From: Acinetobacter oleivorans DR1 | Lineage (GTDB): Bacteria; Pseudomonadota; Gammaproteobacteria; Pseudomonadales; Moraxellaceae | Length of the DNA stretch: 64,000 bases | Assembly (NCBI RefSeq): GCF_000196795.1 | Contig: NC_014259.1 | Coordinates: 2,170,001 to 2,234,000 of the forward strand | Direction: 5' to 3' | Shown here: one piece after another, positions 34,711 to 42,869 of the stretch | Position numbering within the stretch: position 1 is the first letter of the stretch | How the letters are laid out: every line of letters begins with the position of its first letter | The notes under the pieces: model-generated | Told to the model about the DNA's origin: nothing | The model's database searches: none | Seen by the model: only the letters and a program-made list of their open reading frames with translations | Translations under genes and position numbers: made by a program

Positions 34711-36358
34711 GCTCAGGTTTGACCATCCACTCGCGGCCTTTGAGCATGACTTGCCAATAAATCGGCGGTAAAATCTGTTCTTTAAGTAACCAAGCCAACC
34801 GAGATGGCTTTTGCCCATCAATCACCCATTTTGGAAAACTTGGAAGTAGTTTTCCGCCGTAACCAAACTCTGCCAGAACGATTTTTCCACGCTCTACCGT
34901 GAGTGGACATGAGCCATAGCCGTTGTACTCGCAGAAATTCTGATCACCCTTGAGCTGTGCTATAACATTCACAGCAACGATTGGGGCTTGTGCTCGTGCC
35001 GCAGCAGCAGTTTTGGCATTAGGCGCATTCATCACATCACCTAAAGCGAAAATATTGGCATGTTGTGTATGCTGTAAAGTTTGAGGATTCACACTCACCC
35101 AGCCTGCATCATCAGTGAGAGTACTTGCACGAATAAAGTCTGGGGCTTGTTGTGGTGGAACAACATGTAACATATCGAAATCAGTCTCGATTAATGCTGC
35201 ATTTTCATCATTCACCACCTTAAACCATGCTTTTTTTGCAGGTCCATCTACTTTGACAAGTTGATGGTTAAAGTGCAGTTCTGAACCATATTTTTTGACG
35301 TATTGCATTAGTGCAGGTACATATTCCTTTACACCAAATAAAACACCGCCGGTGTTATAAAAATGGATAGAGATATCTTTGAGTTTGCCTTGCTTTAACC
35401 AGTAGTCGGCTGAAAGATACATTGCTTTTTGAGGAGCACCCGCACATTTAATCGGCATAGGCGGTTGGGTAAAAATTGCCGTTCCACCGTTTAGTTGTTG
35501 CACCAATTCCCATGTATACGGCGCTAAATCATAACGATAGTTAGACGTCACACCATTTTTACCTAAGGTTTCGACTAGACCTTCAATTCCATGCCAATTG
35601 AGTTTTAAACCAGGACAGACGACCAATGCTTTATATTGAATGGGTTGGCATCCTTCCAAAATAACTTGATTATGCTCAGGGTCGAATCCGGCAACTGCTG
35701 CTTTCATCCATTTCACTTTTGCCGGAATCACACTTGCCATTGAGCGTGCTGTTACTTGTGGTTTAAAAATACCACCACCAACCATGGTCCAGCCTGGTTG
35801 ATAATAATGAGTGTCTGCCGGATCAATAATGACAATATCTAAATGAGGTTCACGAGACAGTAAGCTCGATGCTACAGAAACTCCAGCTGCTCCAGCACCC
35901 ACAATTACAACGCTATAACAAGGAATTGTGGCTGGTTCATGGTCACGTTTTAAAATACGTGGCACTAAGCCTTTTAAGTTAAAACCAAGTTTGTTACCTG
36001 CTTCTACTAACAGTGCTGCATCTTTTGGAGCAACTTCAGCCAAAGCCCACAAACTGACTGCACGCATACCAGAACGGCAATACGCTAAAACAGGTTTTTG
36101 GGCATTCTGATAATGCTGCTTAAACTCTGTAACTTGTTGGTCGGTAATTTTGCCACTGGTCACAGGCTGATAAATTACGTTTAGACCATATTGTTGAGCT
36201 GCTTCTTCAATTTCAATCACATTGGGTTGGTCTGCACCTTCTCCATCTGGACGGTTACATATCAGAGTTTTTACCCCTTGATCAGCAATTTTCGCAATAT
36301 CCTCGGCAGTAATCTGGTCAGCAACATAAAATTCTTGATTAACTCGTTTAAGTTCCAT
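34703..36358 (-). CDS. Fusion: DUF442 rhodanese-like domain plus sulfide:quinone oxidoreductase-like domain
   Basis: A protein of 551 residues. Residues 1-110 are a DUF442 (TIGR01244) phosphatase/rhodanese-like domain with active-site loop CRSGMRA (Cys about 93). Residues about 150-551 are an SQR-type flavoprotein: VVIVGAGAAGVSVASSLL, KCAGAPQKAMYLSADYW and the end block YGSCPLTVERGKIVLAEFGYGGKLLPSFP (partial quotes). It would oxidise sulfide at the quinone pool and pass the sulfane sulfur to its own thiol domain. Nine bases separate it from the persulfide dioxygenase gene upstream. Confidence 0.88.
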   Translation of the reverse strand: MELKRVNQEFYVADQITAEDIAKIADQGVKTLICNRPDGEGADQPNVIEIEEAAQQYGLNVIYQPVTSGKITDQQVTEFKQHYQNAQKPVLAYCRSGMRAVSLWALAEVAPKDAALLVEAGNKLGFNLKGLVPRILKRDHEPATIPCYSVVIVGAGAAGVSVASSLLSREPHLDIVIIDPADTHYYQPGWTMVGGGIFKPQVTARSMASVIPAKVKWMKAAVAGFDPEHNQVILEGCQPIQYKALVVCPGLKLNWHGIEGLVETLGKNGVTSNYRYDLAPYTWELVQQLNGGTAIFTQPPMPIKCAGAPQKAMYLSADYWLKQGKLKDISIHFYNTGGVLFGVKEYVPALMQYVKKYGSELHFNHQLVKVDGPAKKAWFKVVNDENAALIETDFDMLHVVPPQQAPDFIRASTLTDDAGWVSVNPQTLQHTQHANIFALGDVMNAPNAKTAAAARAQAPIVAVNVIAQLKGDQNFCEYNGYGSCPLTVERGKIVLAEFGYGGKLLPSFPKWVIDGQKPSRLAWLLKEQILPPIYWQVMLKGREWMVKPERG

Positions 36359-36367
36359 ATCGCCACC

Positions 36368-37063
36368 TTATGATTGTGAAGTTGAGCCACAGGCCTGATT
36401 GGCAGGTAGCGCTTTATCGATTTGTTTTGGATATGGCAGATTTAAATTATTCATCAATTTAATAAAATCTTCTCGCGAGCGATTCTGACCTAGACGTAAA
36501 TTATTTAAGCGTTCATAACCAATTGTTGAAGACAGACGACCCTTGTAATCGTGCCCTGGATACACAATAGTGTCGTCAGGTAGGCTGAAAAGTTGTTTAT
36601 GAATACTGTCATAAAGTGTGCCTGCATTACCTTGCTGGAAGTCAGTTCGACCGCATCCATCAATTAATAATGCATCACCAGTGAAAACCATGTTTCCAAC
36701 TAGATAACTCGTACAAGCATTGGTATGACCTGGTGTATAGAGTGCTTCAATACTGAGATTGCCGACTTTAAGCATGCAACCATCTGTAATTAAAATATCT
36801 CCGCAATTTACATCTGAATTACGGTGTAAAACCGATTTGCAATGAAAACGTTCACGAAGCAAATTCGCAGCAGTAATATGGTCTGCATGAACATGAGTAT
36901 CTAAGGTATAGATGAGCGTAAATTGATGCTGCTCTAATTCTTTTGTATAAATCTCTATATCTGATGCAACTGGGTCAATTAAAACAGCCTCTCGTGTTTC
37001 TTCACACCCAAGCATATATGTATAAGTCGAACTTTCCTGCTCAAAAAACTGCTTAAAGAACAT
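36368..37063 (-). CDS. Persulfide dioxygenase, ETHE1-like
   Basis: A metallo-beta-lactamase-fold protein of 231 residues. THVHADH gives two His and an Asp/His pair, TPGHTNACTSYLVG the next His, TGDALLIDGCGRTDFQ the bridging Asp, and YPGHDYKGRLSST the last His. The HDYKGR block is the hallmark of ETHE1-type dioxygenases that oxidise glutathione persulfide to sulfite. It is the first gene after a near-perfect sigma-54 promoter (37101-37116) and faces a sigma-54 activator gene. Confidence 0.93.
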   Translation of the reverse strand: MFFKQFFEQESSTYTYMLGCEETREAVLIDPVASDIEIYTKELEQHQFTLIYTLDTHVHADHITAANLLRERFHCKSVLHRNSDVNCGDILITDGCMLKVGNLSIEALYTPGHTNACTSYLVGNMVFTGDALLIDGCGRTDFQQGNAGTLYDSIHKQLFSLPDDTIVYPGHDYKGRLSSTIGYERLNNLRLGQNRSREDFIKLMNNLNLPYPKQIDKALPANQACGSTSQS

Positions 37064-37100
37064 GATTTATACCCCAATAATTTATTTCTTTCCTATATTT

Positions 37101-37116
37101 TGCAAATAAGGTGCCA
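37101..37116 (-). promoter_or_regulatory. Sigma-54 promoter of the sulfide-oxidation operon
   Basis: On the minus strand TGGCACCTTATTTGCA matches TGGCACG-N4-TTGCA in all but one position, with GG and GC exactly 12 bases apart. It lies 38 bases before the persulfide dioxygenase start and directly opposite a sigma-54 activator gene. Confidence 0.9.
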
Positions 37117-37209
37117 ATTATTTAAAATTAAATAATAAATATAAAAATCAAATATTTAAAATAATAAGTGAAATTAAAGTTTGAAAACAAACGCAGCTTG
37201 ATGTTCCTA

Positions 37210-37247
37210 TGAAACTCAAGTATGTTTCAATGAAACGATTGTGAAAC
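37210..37247. promoter_or_regulatory. Candidate upstream activator sites (GTTTCA/TGAAAC repeats)
   Basis: TGAAAC occurs at 37210, 37231 and 37242, and GTTTCA at 37224. GTTTCA-A-TGAAAC forms a perfect dyad. The cluster is about 120-155 bases upstream of the expected start of the leftward sigma-54 transcript, the usual enhancer distance, and just before the activator gene. Confidence 0.6.
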
Positions 37248-37254
37248 ACATGAA

Positions 37255-38526
37255 ATGGCAAAGTTAAATTTTAAGTCAGAACAAGATTTTTTTATTTTAT
37301 TTGAGCAATTAAAAGCTTTATTCCCAAGTGCGAGTCTGTTTTTAGCAGACACAACGACTCAAGCAATTCACTATAAATTTAATACAGATGACATTTCTGT
37401 TGAGAGCATGGCAGCGCTTACTCAAGATCATCACAATCAATATCTCGAAATTAATACTCCTAAAATGAGAAAGCGATTCATCTATCAGGAAAATGATATT
37501 TACATTGCAGAGCATCGCATTATCGGGAAATTGCATATTCTACAACCCGTTAGCATGGACAATGATATTGCTAATCAAGTAGAGCTAACAGAACAATTAG
37601 AAGACTTAGCTAAGGTTTTTAATAGCTGCTCGCCAGAAATGGCTCGTATGTTTTCAATTATTCAAAGAGTGGCAATTACTGAGTTTCCAGTGCTTGTCCG
37701 CGGCGAATCTGGTAGTGGTAAAGAACTGGTGGCAAAAGCAATTCATGATTATAGCCAACGTAAAAATAAGATCTTTGTTGCCATTAACTGTGCAGCTTTA
37801 AATTCTAATATTTTAGAGAGTGAACTATTTGGGCATGTGAAAGGTGCTTTTACAGGAGCAATTCGTGACCATAAAGGCGTGTTTGAACGTGCCGCAGGTG
37901 GAACTCTGTTTCTGGATGAAATTGCTGAGATTCCTTTAGAGCTACAAGCTAAATTATTACGGGTGTTAGAAACAGGTGAATTTACGCCTGTAGGTGGTGA
38001 AAAACCGATTCAAGCCAATGTCCGAATTATTACCGCAACACATAAAGCTTTACGCGAAGAGGCTAAGGCTGGGCGTTTCCGTCATGATTTGCTCTACCGT
38101 TTACGCGTAATTCCAATTTTTATACCACCACTCAGAGAGCGGAAAGTCGATATTCCTCTTATTGTTGATCAAATTTTAAAAGAAAGCTCCACTCAACTAG
38201 ACACAATGCCTCGTCATGTTAATCAAAAAGCCATGCAGATTTTATTGAACTATGACTGGCCTGGGAATGTTCGTGAACTTAAAAACACCCTGCTTTATGC
38301 TTTAACCATGGCAAATGGTAAGGATGAAATTGAAGTTGAGGACTTACCAAATGAGCTATTAAATGCAGAGGATTACGTTAAATTACCCGAGACAAATACA
38401 GAGCTTAGTCCAGAAAATGTACAAGCTGCTTTAGAAAAATATAACCATAACCTGAATATGGTCGCGAATATTTTTGGTATTAGCCGTACTACCCTTTGGC
38501 GCTATAGACAAAAGCATAAGCTTTAG
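37255..38526 (+). CDS. fisR: Sigma-54-dependent transcriptional activator, FisR type
   Basis: A protein of 423 residues. An N-terminal sensor region of about 120 residues is followed by an AAA+ domain: Walker A GESGSGKE (150-157), the sigma-54 contact loop GAFTGA (197-202), Walker B GTLFLDE and an arginine-rich sensor (RLRVIPIFIPPLRERK). A Fis-type HTH ends the protein (NMVANIFGISRTTLWRYRQ). Position opposite the dioxygenase/SQR operon matches FisR of Cupriavidus, which senses polysulfide through cysteines in its sensor domain. Here the sensor has no Cys; the first is Cys125 at the domain border. Symbol is by analogy. Confidence 0.85.
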   Translation: MAKLNFKSEQDFFILFEQLKALFPSASLFLADTTTQAIHYKFNTDDISVESMAALTQDHHNQYLEINTPKMRKRFIYQENDIYIAEHRIIGKLHILQPVSMDNDIANQVELTEQLEDLAKVFNSCSPEMARMFSIIQRVAITEFPVLVRGESGSGKELVAKAIHDYSQRKNKIFVAINCAALNSNILESELFGHVKGAFTGAIRDHKGVFERAAGGTLFLDEIAEIPLELQAKLLRVLETGEFTPVGGEKPIQANVRIITATHKALREEAKAGRFRHDLLYRLRVIPIFIPPLRERKVDIPLIVDQILKESSTQLDTMPRHVNQKAMQILLNYDWPGNVRELKNTLLYALTMANGKDEIEVEDLPNELLNAEDYVKLPETNTELSPENVQAALEKYNHNLNMVANIFGISRTTLWRYRQKHKL

Positions 38527-38595
38527 TTAGGTATTTAACTCGTCTAAGGCGTATCATATTACACTTGGTTAGGTTCATTAGTTCAAAGGCTTTAT

Positions 38596-39507
38596 ATGAT
38601 TGTTCGTGATAAAAGCAATGTATTTAAACTTTTATTTGCTTGGAAAGGAACAATTTTACCGAAGGTCTTGCCAGCACTGAGTTTTGTTGTACTTATTTCA
38701 GCCTGTGTGGTCTGGCTCTCTTATTATCATTGGATTCAAATCCCTACCGTACCCGCGATCGGATTTACAATATTTGGTGTGATTCTTTCGATTTGTACGG
38801 GTTTTCGAAATAATGCGTGTTATGACCGATGGTGGGAAGGCCGCAAACTTTGGGGTGCTTTAATTGCCAATGCCAGACATATCGTTAGAGATAGCCATGT
38901 TTTATCTAATGAACAACGTGAACATTTAATCCATCAGGTCTTAATTTTTAGTAATTTATTGCGTGATCGTTTACGTCAACAAACAGTCGAACCCACAAAA
39001 TTTCTTGAACATGCTTATTTAAATAACTCTTCACTTAACTATTTAAATGAGCATATTAATGCACCGCAATTTGTACTCGAAAATATTCAAAAAGATTTAG
39101 TTAAAATACTAAAAGATGGCGAAATCAGTGACATTATCTATAGTACCTTAAATCGACATATTATTGAGCTAGGCAATATCCAAGCAGGTTGTGACCGGAT
39201 TGCTGGAACACCTTTACCCTACTCATATTCAGTACTTTTACATCGTGCTGTTTATTGTTTTTGTTTCATCTTACCGTTTAGCCTTGAAGCTGCTTTAGGT
39301 ATTTGGACACCGCTTATTGTGGGCTTAATCGCTTATATGTTTTTAGGTTTAGATGCCTTAAGTGCTCAAATTGAAGAACCTTTTGGTTTGCAAGAAAATG
39401 ATTTACCGCTCGATTCAATTGTACGTTTAATTGAACGGGAGTCTTTAAGCTCTTTAGGACAACCATTACCCCCTATTATTGAAGCTCAAAACAACAACTT
39501 ACTTTAA
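38596..39507 (+). CDS. Bestrophin-family channel protein
   Basis: An inner-membrane protein of 303 residues with about four hydrophobic segments. The block ICTGFRNNACYDRWWEGRKLWG is the diagnostic bestrophin/UPF0187 motif, and PFGLQENDLPLDSI is the conserved end. Bacterial members form pentameric ion channels (cation-selective in the one with a known structure, anion-selective in animals). It follows the activator gene by about 70 bases, but no link to sulfide metabolism is known. Confidence 0.88.
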   Translation: MIVRDKSNVFKLLFAWKGTILPKVLPALSFVVLISACVVWLSYYHWIQIPTVPAIGFTIFGVILSICTGFRNNACYDRWWEGRKLWGALIANARHIVRDSHVLSNEQREHLIHQVLIFSNLLRDRLRQQTVEPTKFLEHAYLNNSSLNYLNEHINAPQFVLENIQKDLVKILKDGEISDIIYSTLNRHIIELGNIQAGCDRIAGTPLPYSYSVLLHRAVYCFCFILPFSLEAALGIWTPLIVGLIAYMFLGLDALSAQIEEPFGLQENDLPLDSIVRLIERESLSSLGQPLPPIIEAQNNNLL

Positions 39508-39537
39508 TAAAAAAAGAGCGATGATTCGCTCTTTTTT
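39508..39537. terminator. Bidirectional terminator between the bestrophin and butanediol dehydrogenase genes
   Basis: AAAAAGAGCG-ATGATT-CGCTCTTTTT is symmetric, lying between two convergent genes. Confidence 0.95.
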
Positions 39538-39555
39538 ATAGGTTTAAGTGTCTAT

Positions 39556-40614
39556 TTATGGATGTACGATAATCTTAACGGCTGACTCATTGTTATGAAT
39601 TAAGGTTTCAAAACCTTGTGAAATCAAATCATCAAGTTGAATACGCTGCGTAATAAAAGGTTCCAGATTTATTTTACCTTCTTCAACCAGTTTAATGGTT
39701 TCTTGATGGTCATTTACATAGGCAATTGTACCTCGTACATCAAGCTCTTTCATTACCACACTGTGCACATTAATTGATGCTGGATGGCTCCAAATCGAAA
39801 CTATAACAATCACACCTGTTGGTTTCACTGCCGCGACTAAAGTATCTAACACCTTGTTAACGCTACTACATTCAAAAGCTACATCGACACCATCGCCATT
39901 AGTGATTTTCATGACCTCAGAAACAACATCAACTTCTGACGGGTCTAAAATATAATCTGCGACTCCCGACTCTTTGGCTTTTTCTTTACGTTTAGCACTT
40001 AGTTCGGTAATGATGACTTTAAGACCTTTCGCTTTTAAAATTGCCGAAAGCAATAAACCAATTGGACCCGCACCACCTACCAGTGCAATATCACCAGCCT
40101 TTGCACCACTGCGCACATAGGCATGATGACCCACCGATAACGGCTCAATTAAGGCTGCCTGATCTAGTGGAATTTTATTGGAAATTGGATGCACCCAACG
40201 GCGTTTAACCGCAATTTTTTCGGATAAACCACCGCCACGACCGCCTAAACCAATAAAGTTCATATTTTTGGAAAGATGATAATTATCGCCCGGTCCAGTC
40301 GGCACATCATCGGCCACAATATAAGGCTCTACGACGACATGTTGACCAATTTCAATATCATCAACACCTTCACCTACAGCATAGACAACACCTGAAAATT
40401 CATGTCCCATAGTAATCGGTGCAGATTCACCTGAAATAGGATGTGGATGTCCACATGGTGGAATAAAAATTGGCCCTTCCATAAACTCATGCAAATCTGT
40501 ACCACATATTCCACACCAAGCTACCTTAATGCCTACAGTACCGGGAGTGACTTCTGGTTCAGGGATATCTTCAATACGAATATCGCCTCTGTCATAAAAA
40601 CGCGCTGCTTTCAT
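39556..40614 (-). CDS. bdhA: 2,3-butanediol dehydrogenase, zinc-type
   Basis: An MDR-family dehydrogenase of 352 residues that interconverts (R,R)-butanediol and acetoin with NAD. Catalytic zinc ligands are Cys37 (CGICGTDLHE) and His71/Glu72 (GHEFSG); the NAD motif is VGGAGPIG. The lobe that in the Bacillus enzyme holds the structural zinc has no Cys here (it reads VVEPYIVADDVPTGPGDNYH). It is the last gene of the aco operon. The ATG at 40614 has GGGAGA close upstream. Confidence 0.9.
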   Translation of the reverse strand: MKAARFYDRGDIRIEDIPEPEVTPGTVGIKVAWCGICGTDLHEFMEGPIFIPPCGHPHPISGESAPITMGHEFSGVVYAVGEGVDDIEIGQHVVVEPYIVADDVPTGPGDNYHLSKNMNFIGLGGRGGGLSEKIAVKRRWVHPISNKIPLDQAALIEPLSVGHHAYVRSGAKAGDIALVGGAGPIGLLLSAILKAKGLKVIITELSAKRKEKAKESGVADYILDPSEVDVVSEVMKITNGDGVDVAFECSSVNKVLDTLVAAVKPTGVIVIVSIWSHPASINVHSVVMKELDVRGTIAYVNDHQETIKLVEEGKINLEPFITQRIQLDDLISQGFETLIHNNESAVKIIVHP

Positions 40615-40643
40615 TATTATCTCCCTCAAATCAGGATGTTTTT

Positions 40644-41429
40644 TTAGCGATAGACTATTCCGCCGTCTGTTAAAATGGATTGACCCGTAATATAGTCCGA
40701 ATCTTCACTTGCCAGAAAAGCAACTAATGCAGCTACATCATCTGGTGTTTGGGCCCTACCTAAGGCAATGCCTTCCACATATTTTTTATAAGTTTCACCG
40801 ATTGCTGCACCGGTAATTTCAGCAAAACGTTTATCGATTTCAACCCACATGTCCGTTCCGACAATTCCGGGGCAATATCCATTTACCGTAATACCGTGAC
40901 TGGCATATTCTTTTGCCGCAGCTTGGGTAAGTGCTCGTACCGCAAATTTGGTTGCCGAGTAAATACCGAGTAAAGCAAACCCATCGTGGCCTGCAATTGA
41001 GCAAGCATTAATGATTTTACCTTTATTTTGGCGTTGTTTAAATTTTGCAGCTGCAGCCTGAATGCCCCACAGCACGCCACCAATATTAATATCAACAATT
41101 TTTTGAAATTCATCCGGTGTGATATCCGCAATCGCTTGAACTTGTGCAATTCCAGCATTATTAATTATGACATCAAACCCACCAAGGGTCTTCTCAGCAT
41201 GATTTATAGCGGCATACACTTGCTCGCGGTCACTTACGTCGGCAATAAATGTACTCGCATTTACGCCTAAAGCCTGAATTTCTTGCTGCACATCATTCAG
41301 TCGATCTTGTTTCATATCAACTAATGCAATATGTGCTCCTTCTTCCGCCAAGCGCAGGGCAATCCCACGGCCAATGCCTTGAGCTGCCCCAGTCACTAAA
41401 GCGACTTTATCTTTTAATCCCTTAACCAT
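40644..41429 (-). CDS. budC: Acetoin reductase / (S)-acetoin-forming butanediol dehydrogenase (SDR)
   Basis: A short-chain dehydrogenase of 261 residues. The NAD motif TGAAQGIG is at 13-20, NNAG at about 90-93, and the catalytic triad is Ser144, Tyr157, Lys161 (YSATK). The TDMW and GRAQTPDDVAALVAFLASEDSDYITGQ blocks fit the BudC/meso-butanediol dehydrogenase group. It complements the zinc-type enzyme downstream by handling the other stereoisomers. AGGAG precedes the ATG at 41429 by six bases. Confidence 0.88.
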   Translation of the reverse strand: MVKGLKDKVALVTGAAQGIGRGIALRLAEEGAHIALVDMKQDRLNDVQQEIQALGVNASTFIADVSDREQVYAAINHAEKTLGGFDVIINNAGIAQVQAIADITPDEFQKIVDINIGGVLWGIQAAAAKFKQRQNKGKIINACSIAGHDGFALLGIYSATKFAVRALTQAAAKEYASHGITVNGYCPGIVGTDMWVEIDKRFAEITGAAIGETYKKYVEGIALGRAQTPDDVAALVAFLASEDSDYITGQSILTDGGIVYR

Positions 41430-41455
41430 ATTCAACTCCTGTAAATGTAGAGTTT

Positions 41456-42859
41456 CTACATATGAATTGCTCGTTGCATTGAGGCCAAAATGGATTCATG
41501 CATGGCTTCTGATAATGTTGGATGCGGGAAAATCACTTGAGCTAAACTTTCATCAGTTGCTTCTAGATATTTAGCAATTGCAAAGCCTTGAATGTGCTCG
41601 GTCACTTCATGGCCGACCATATGTGCACCAAGTAATTCACCCGTCTCTGCATGTATGATTGTTTTAACGAAACCTGATGCATCACCAATTGCTAAAGCTT
41701 TGCCGTTTGCAGTTAAAGAAAACTTGCCGATTCGTATAGGTAAATTCTTAGCTTTTGCTGCATTTTCCGTTAAACCAATACTCGCCACTTGTGGATGGGT
41801 AAAAATACAACCCGGAATCTGGCTACGATCGAGTGAATGCACATTAGCTACACCAGCAATTTTCTCGACACATATCATGGCTTCATGGCTTGCTTTATGG
41901 GCAAGACACGGTGCTCCAGCAACATCCCCAATGGCATAAAGCCCTGCTACATTGGTTTTACAATAGTCATCAATTGCCACAAAACCTTGTGGATTGAGTT
42001 CCACACCTAAACGTTCTAGTCCTAACCCCGTAGTATTAGGCTGTACACCAATTGCCGAAAGCACACGGTCAAAAACAAGCGTTTGAATGTCATTTGCTGT
42101 TTCAATCACACAGTGAACTTGATCATTTTCAATTTGAATACTTTGAACGACAGCATCGGTTAAGATTTTCATTCCTTTTTGTTCAAATTGCTTTCTGACA
42201 AATTGAGCAACTTCCGCATCTTCGGTTGGTAAAATCTGCTTGGCTAAATCAATAAGCGTGACCTGACACCCCAAGTCTTGATAAAGGCTAGCAAACTCAC
42301 TACCAATTGCACCTGAGCCTACAACCAGTAAACTTTTGGGTAAATCCTCTGGAACAAGCGCTTCTTTATAGCTCCAGACATATGTTCCATCTACGGGAAG
42401 CTGAGGAACATGTCGAGCCTTGGCACCCGTTGCCAAAATGATGTGGGGCGCACTCAAAGCCTGACTGTTACCTTGAGCATCGGTCACTTCAAGTTTTTCT
42501 TTAGCCGTCAGCTGAGCACGACCATTAAACACAGTTACCTGATTCTTCTTCAGCAAGTAATCAATGCCTTGTACTAACTGAGCTGATACTTGGCGGCTAT
42601 GTTGCACAAGCTTTTGAATATCAAAATCGAGTTGAGATACCTGAAAACCAAACTGTCCAGCATGTTTAAACTGGTTTGCAAGCTCTGCCCCTGCAAGCAA
42701 AGCTTTGGTTGGAATACAGCCCCAATTTAGACAAATTCCGCCTAAATGTTGCTCTTCTACAATTGCGGTTTTTAACCCGAGCTGGGCTGCACGAATTGCA
42801 GCCACATACCCACCCGGTCCCGCGCCAATCACAATTAAATCAAATTGAGTTTCTGACAT
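41456..42859 (-). CDS. acoL: Dihydrolipoyl dehydrogenase (E3) of the acetoin complex
   Basis: A flavoprotein of 467 residues that reoxidises the lipoyl groups of AcoC. FAD motif VIGAGPGGYVAA (about 10-21), redox disulfide Cys43/Cys48 in GGICLNWGCIPTK, NAD motif VVGSGAIGSEFASLY, and the C-terminal catalytic HPTLSEAMHES are all intact. It is encoded between acoC and budC, ten bases after acoC. Its dedicated location distinguishes it from the E3 that serves the pyruvate and 2-oxoglutarate complexes. Confidence 0.92.
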   Translation of the reverse strand: MSETQFDLIVIGAGPGGYVAAIRAAQLGLKTAIVEEQHLGGICLNWGCIPTKALLAGAELANQFKHAGQFGFQVSQLDFDIQKLVQHSRQVSAQLVQGIDYLLKKNQVTVFNGRAQLTAKEKLEVTDAQGNSQALSAPHIILATGAKARHVPQLPVDGTYVWSYKEALVPEDLPKSLLVVGSGAIGSEFASLYQDLGCQVTLIDLAKQILPTEDAEVAQFVRKQFEQKGMKILTDAVVQSIQIENDQVHCVIETANDIQTLVFDRVLSAIGVQPNTTGLGLERLGVELNPQGFVAIDDYCKTNVAGLYAIGDVAGAPCLAHKASHEAMICVEKIAGVANVHSLDRSQIPGCIFTHPQVASIGLTENAAKAKNLPIRIGKFSLTANGKALAIGDASGFVKTIIHAETGELLGAHMVGHEVTEHIQGFAIAKYLEATDESLAQVIFPHPTLSEAMHESILASMQRAIHM

Positions 42860-42869
42860 GCGGGTTCTC

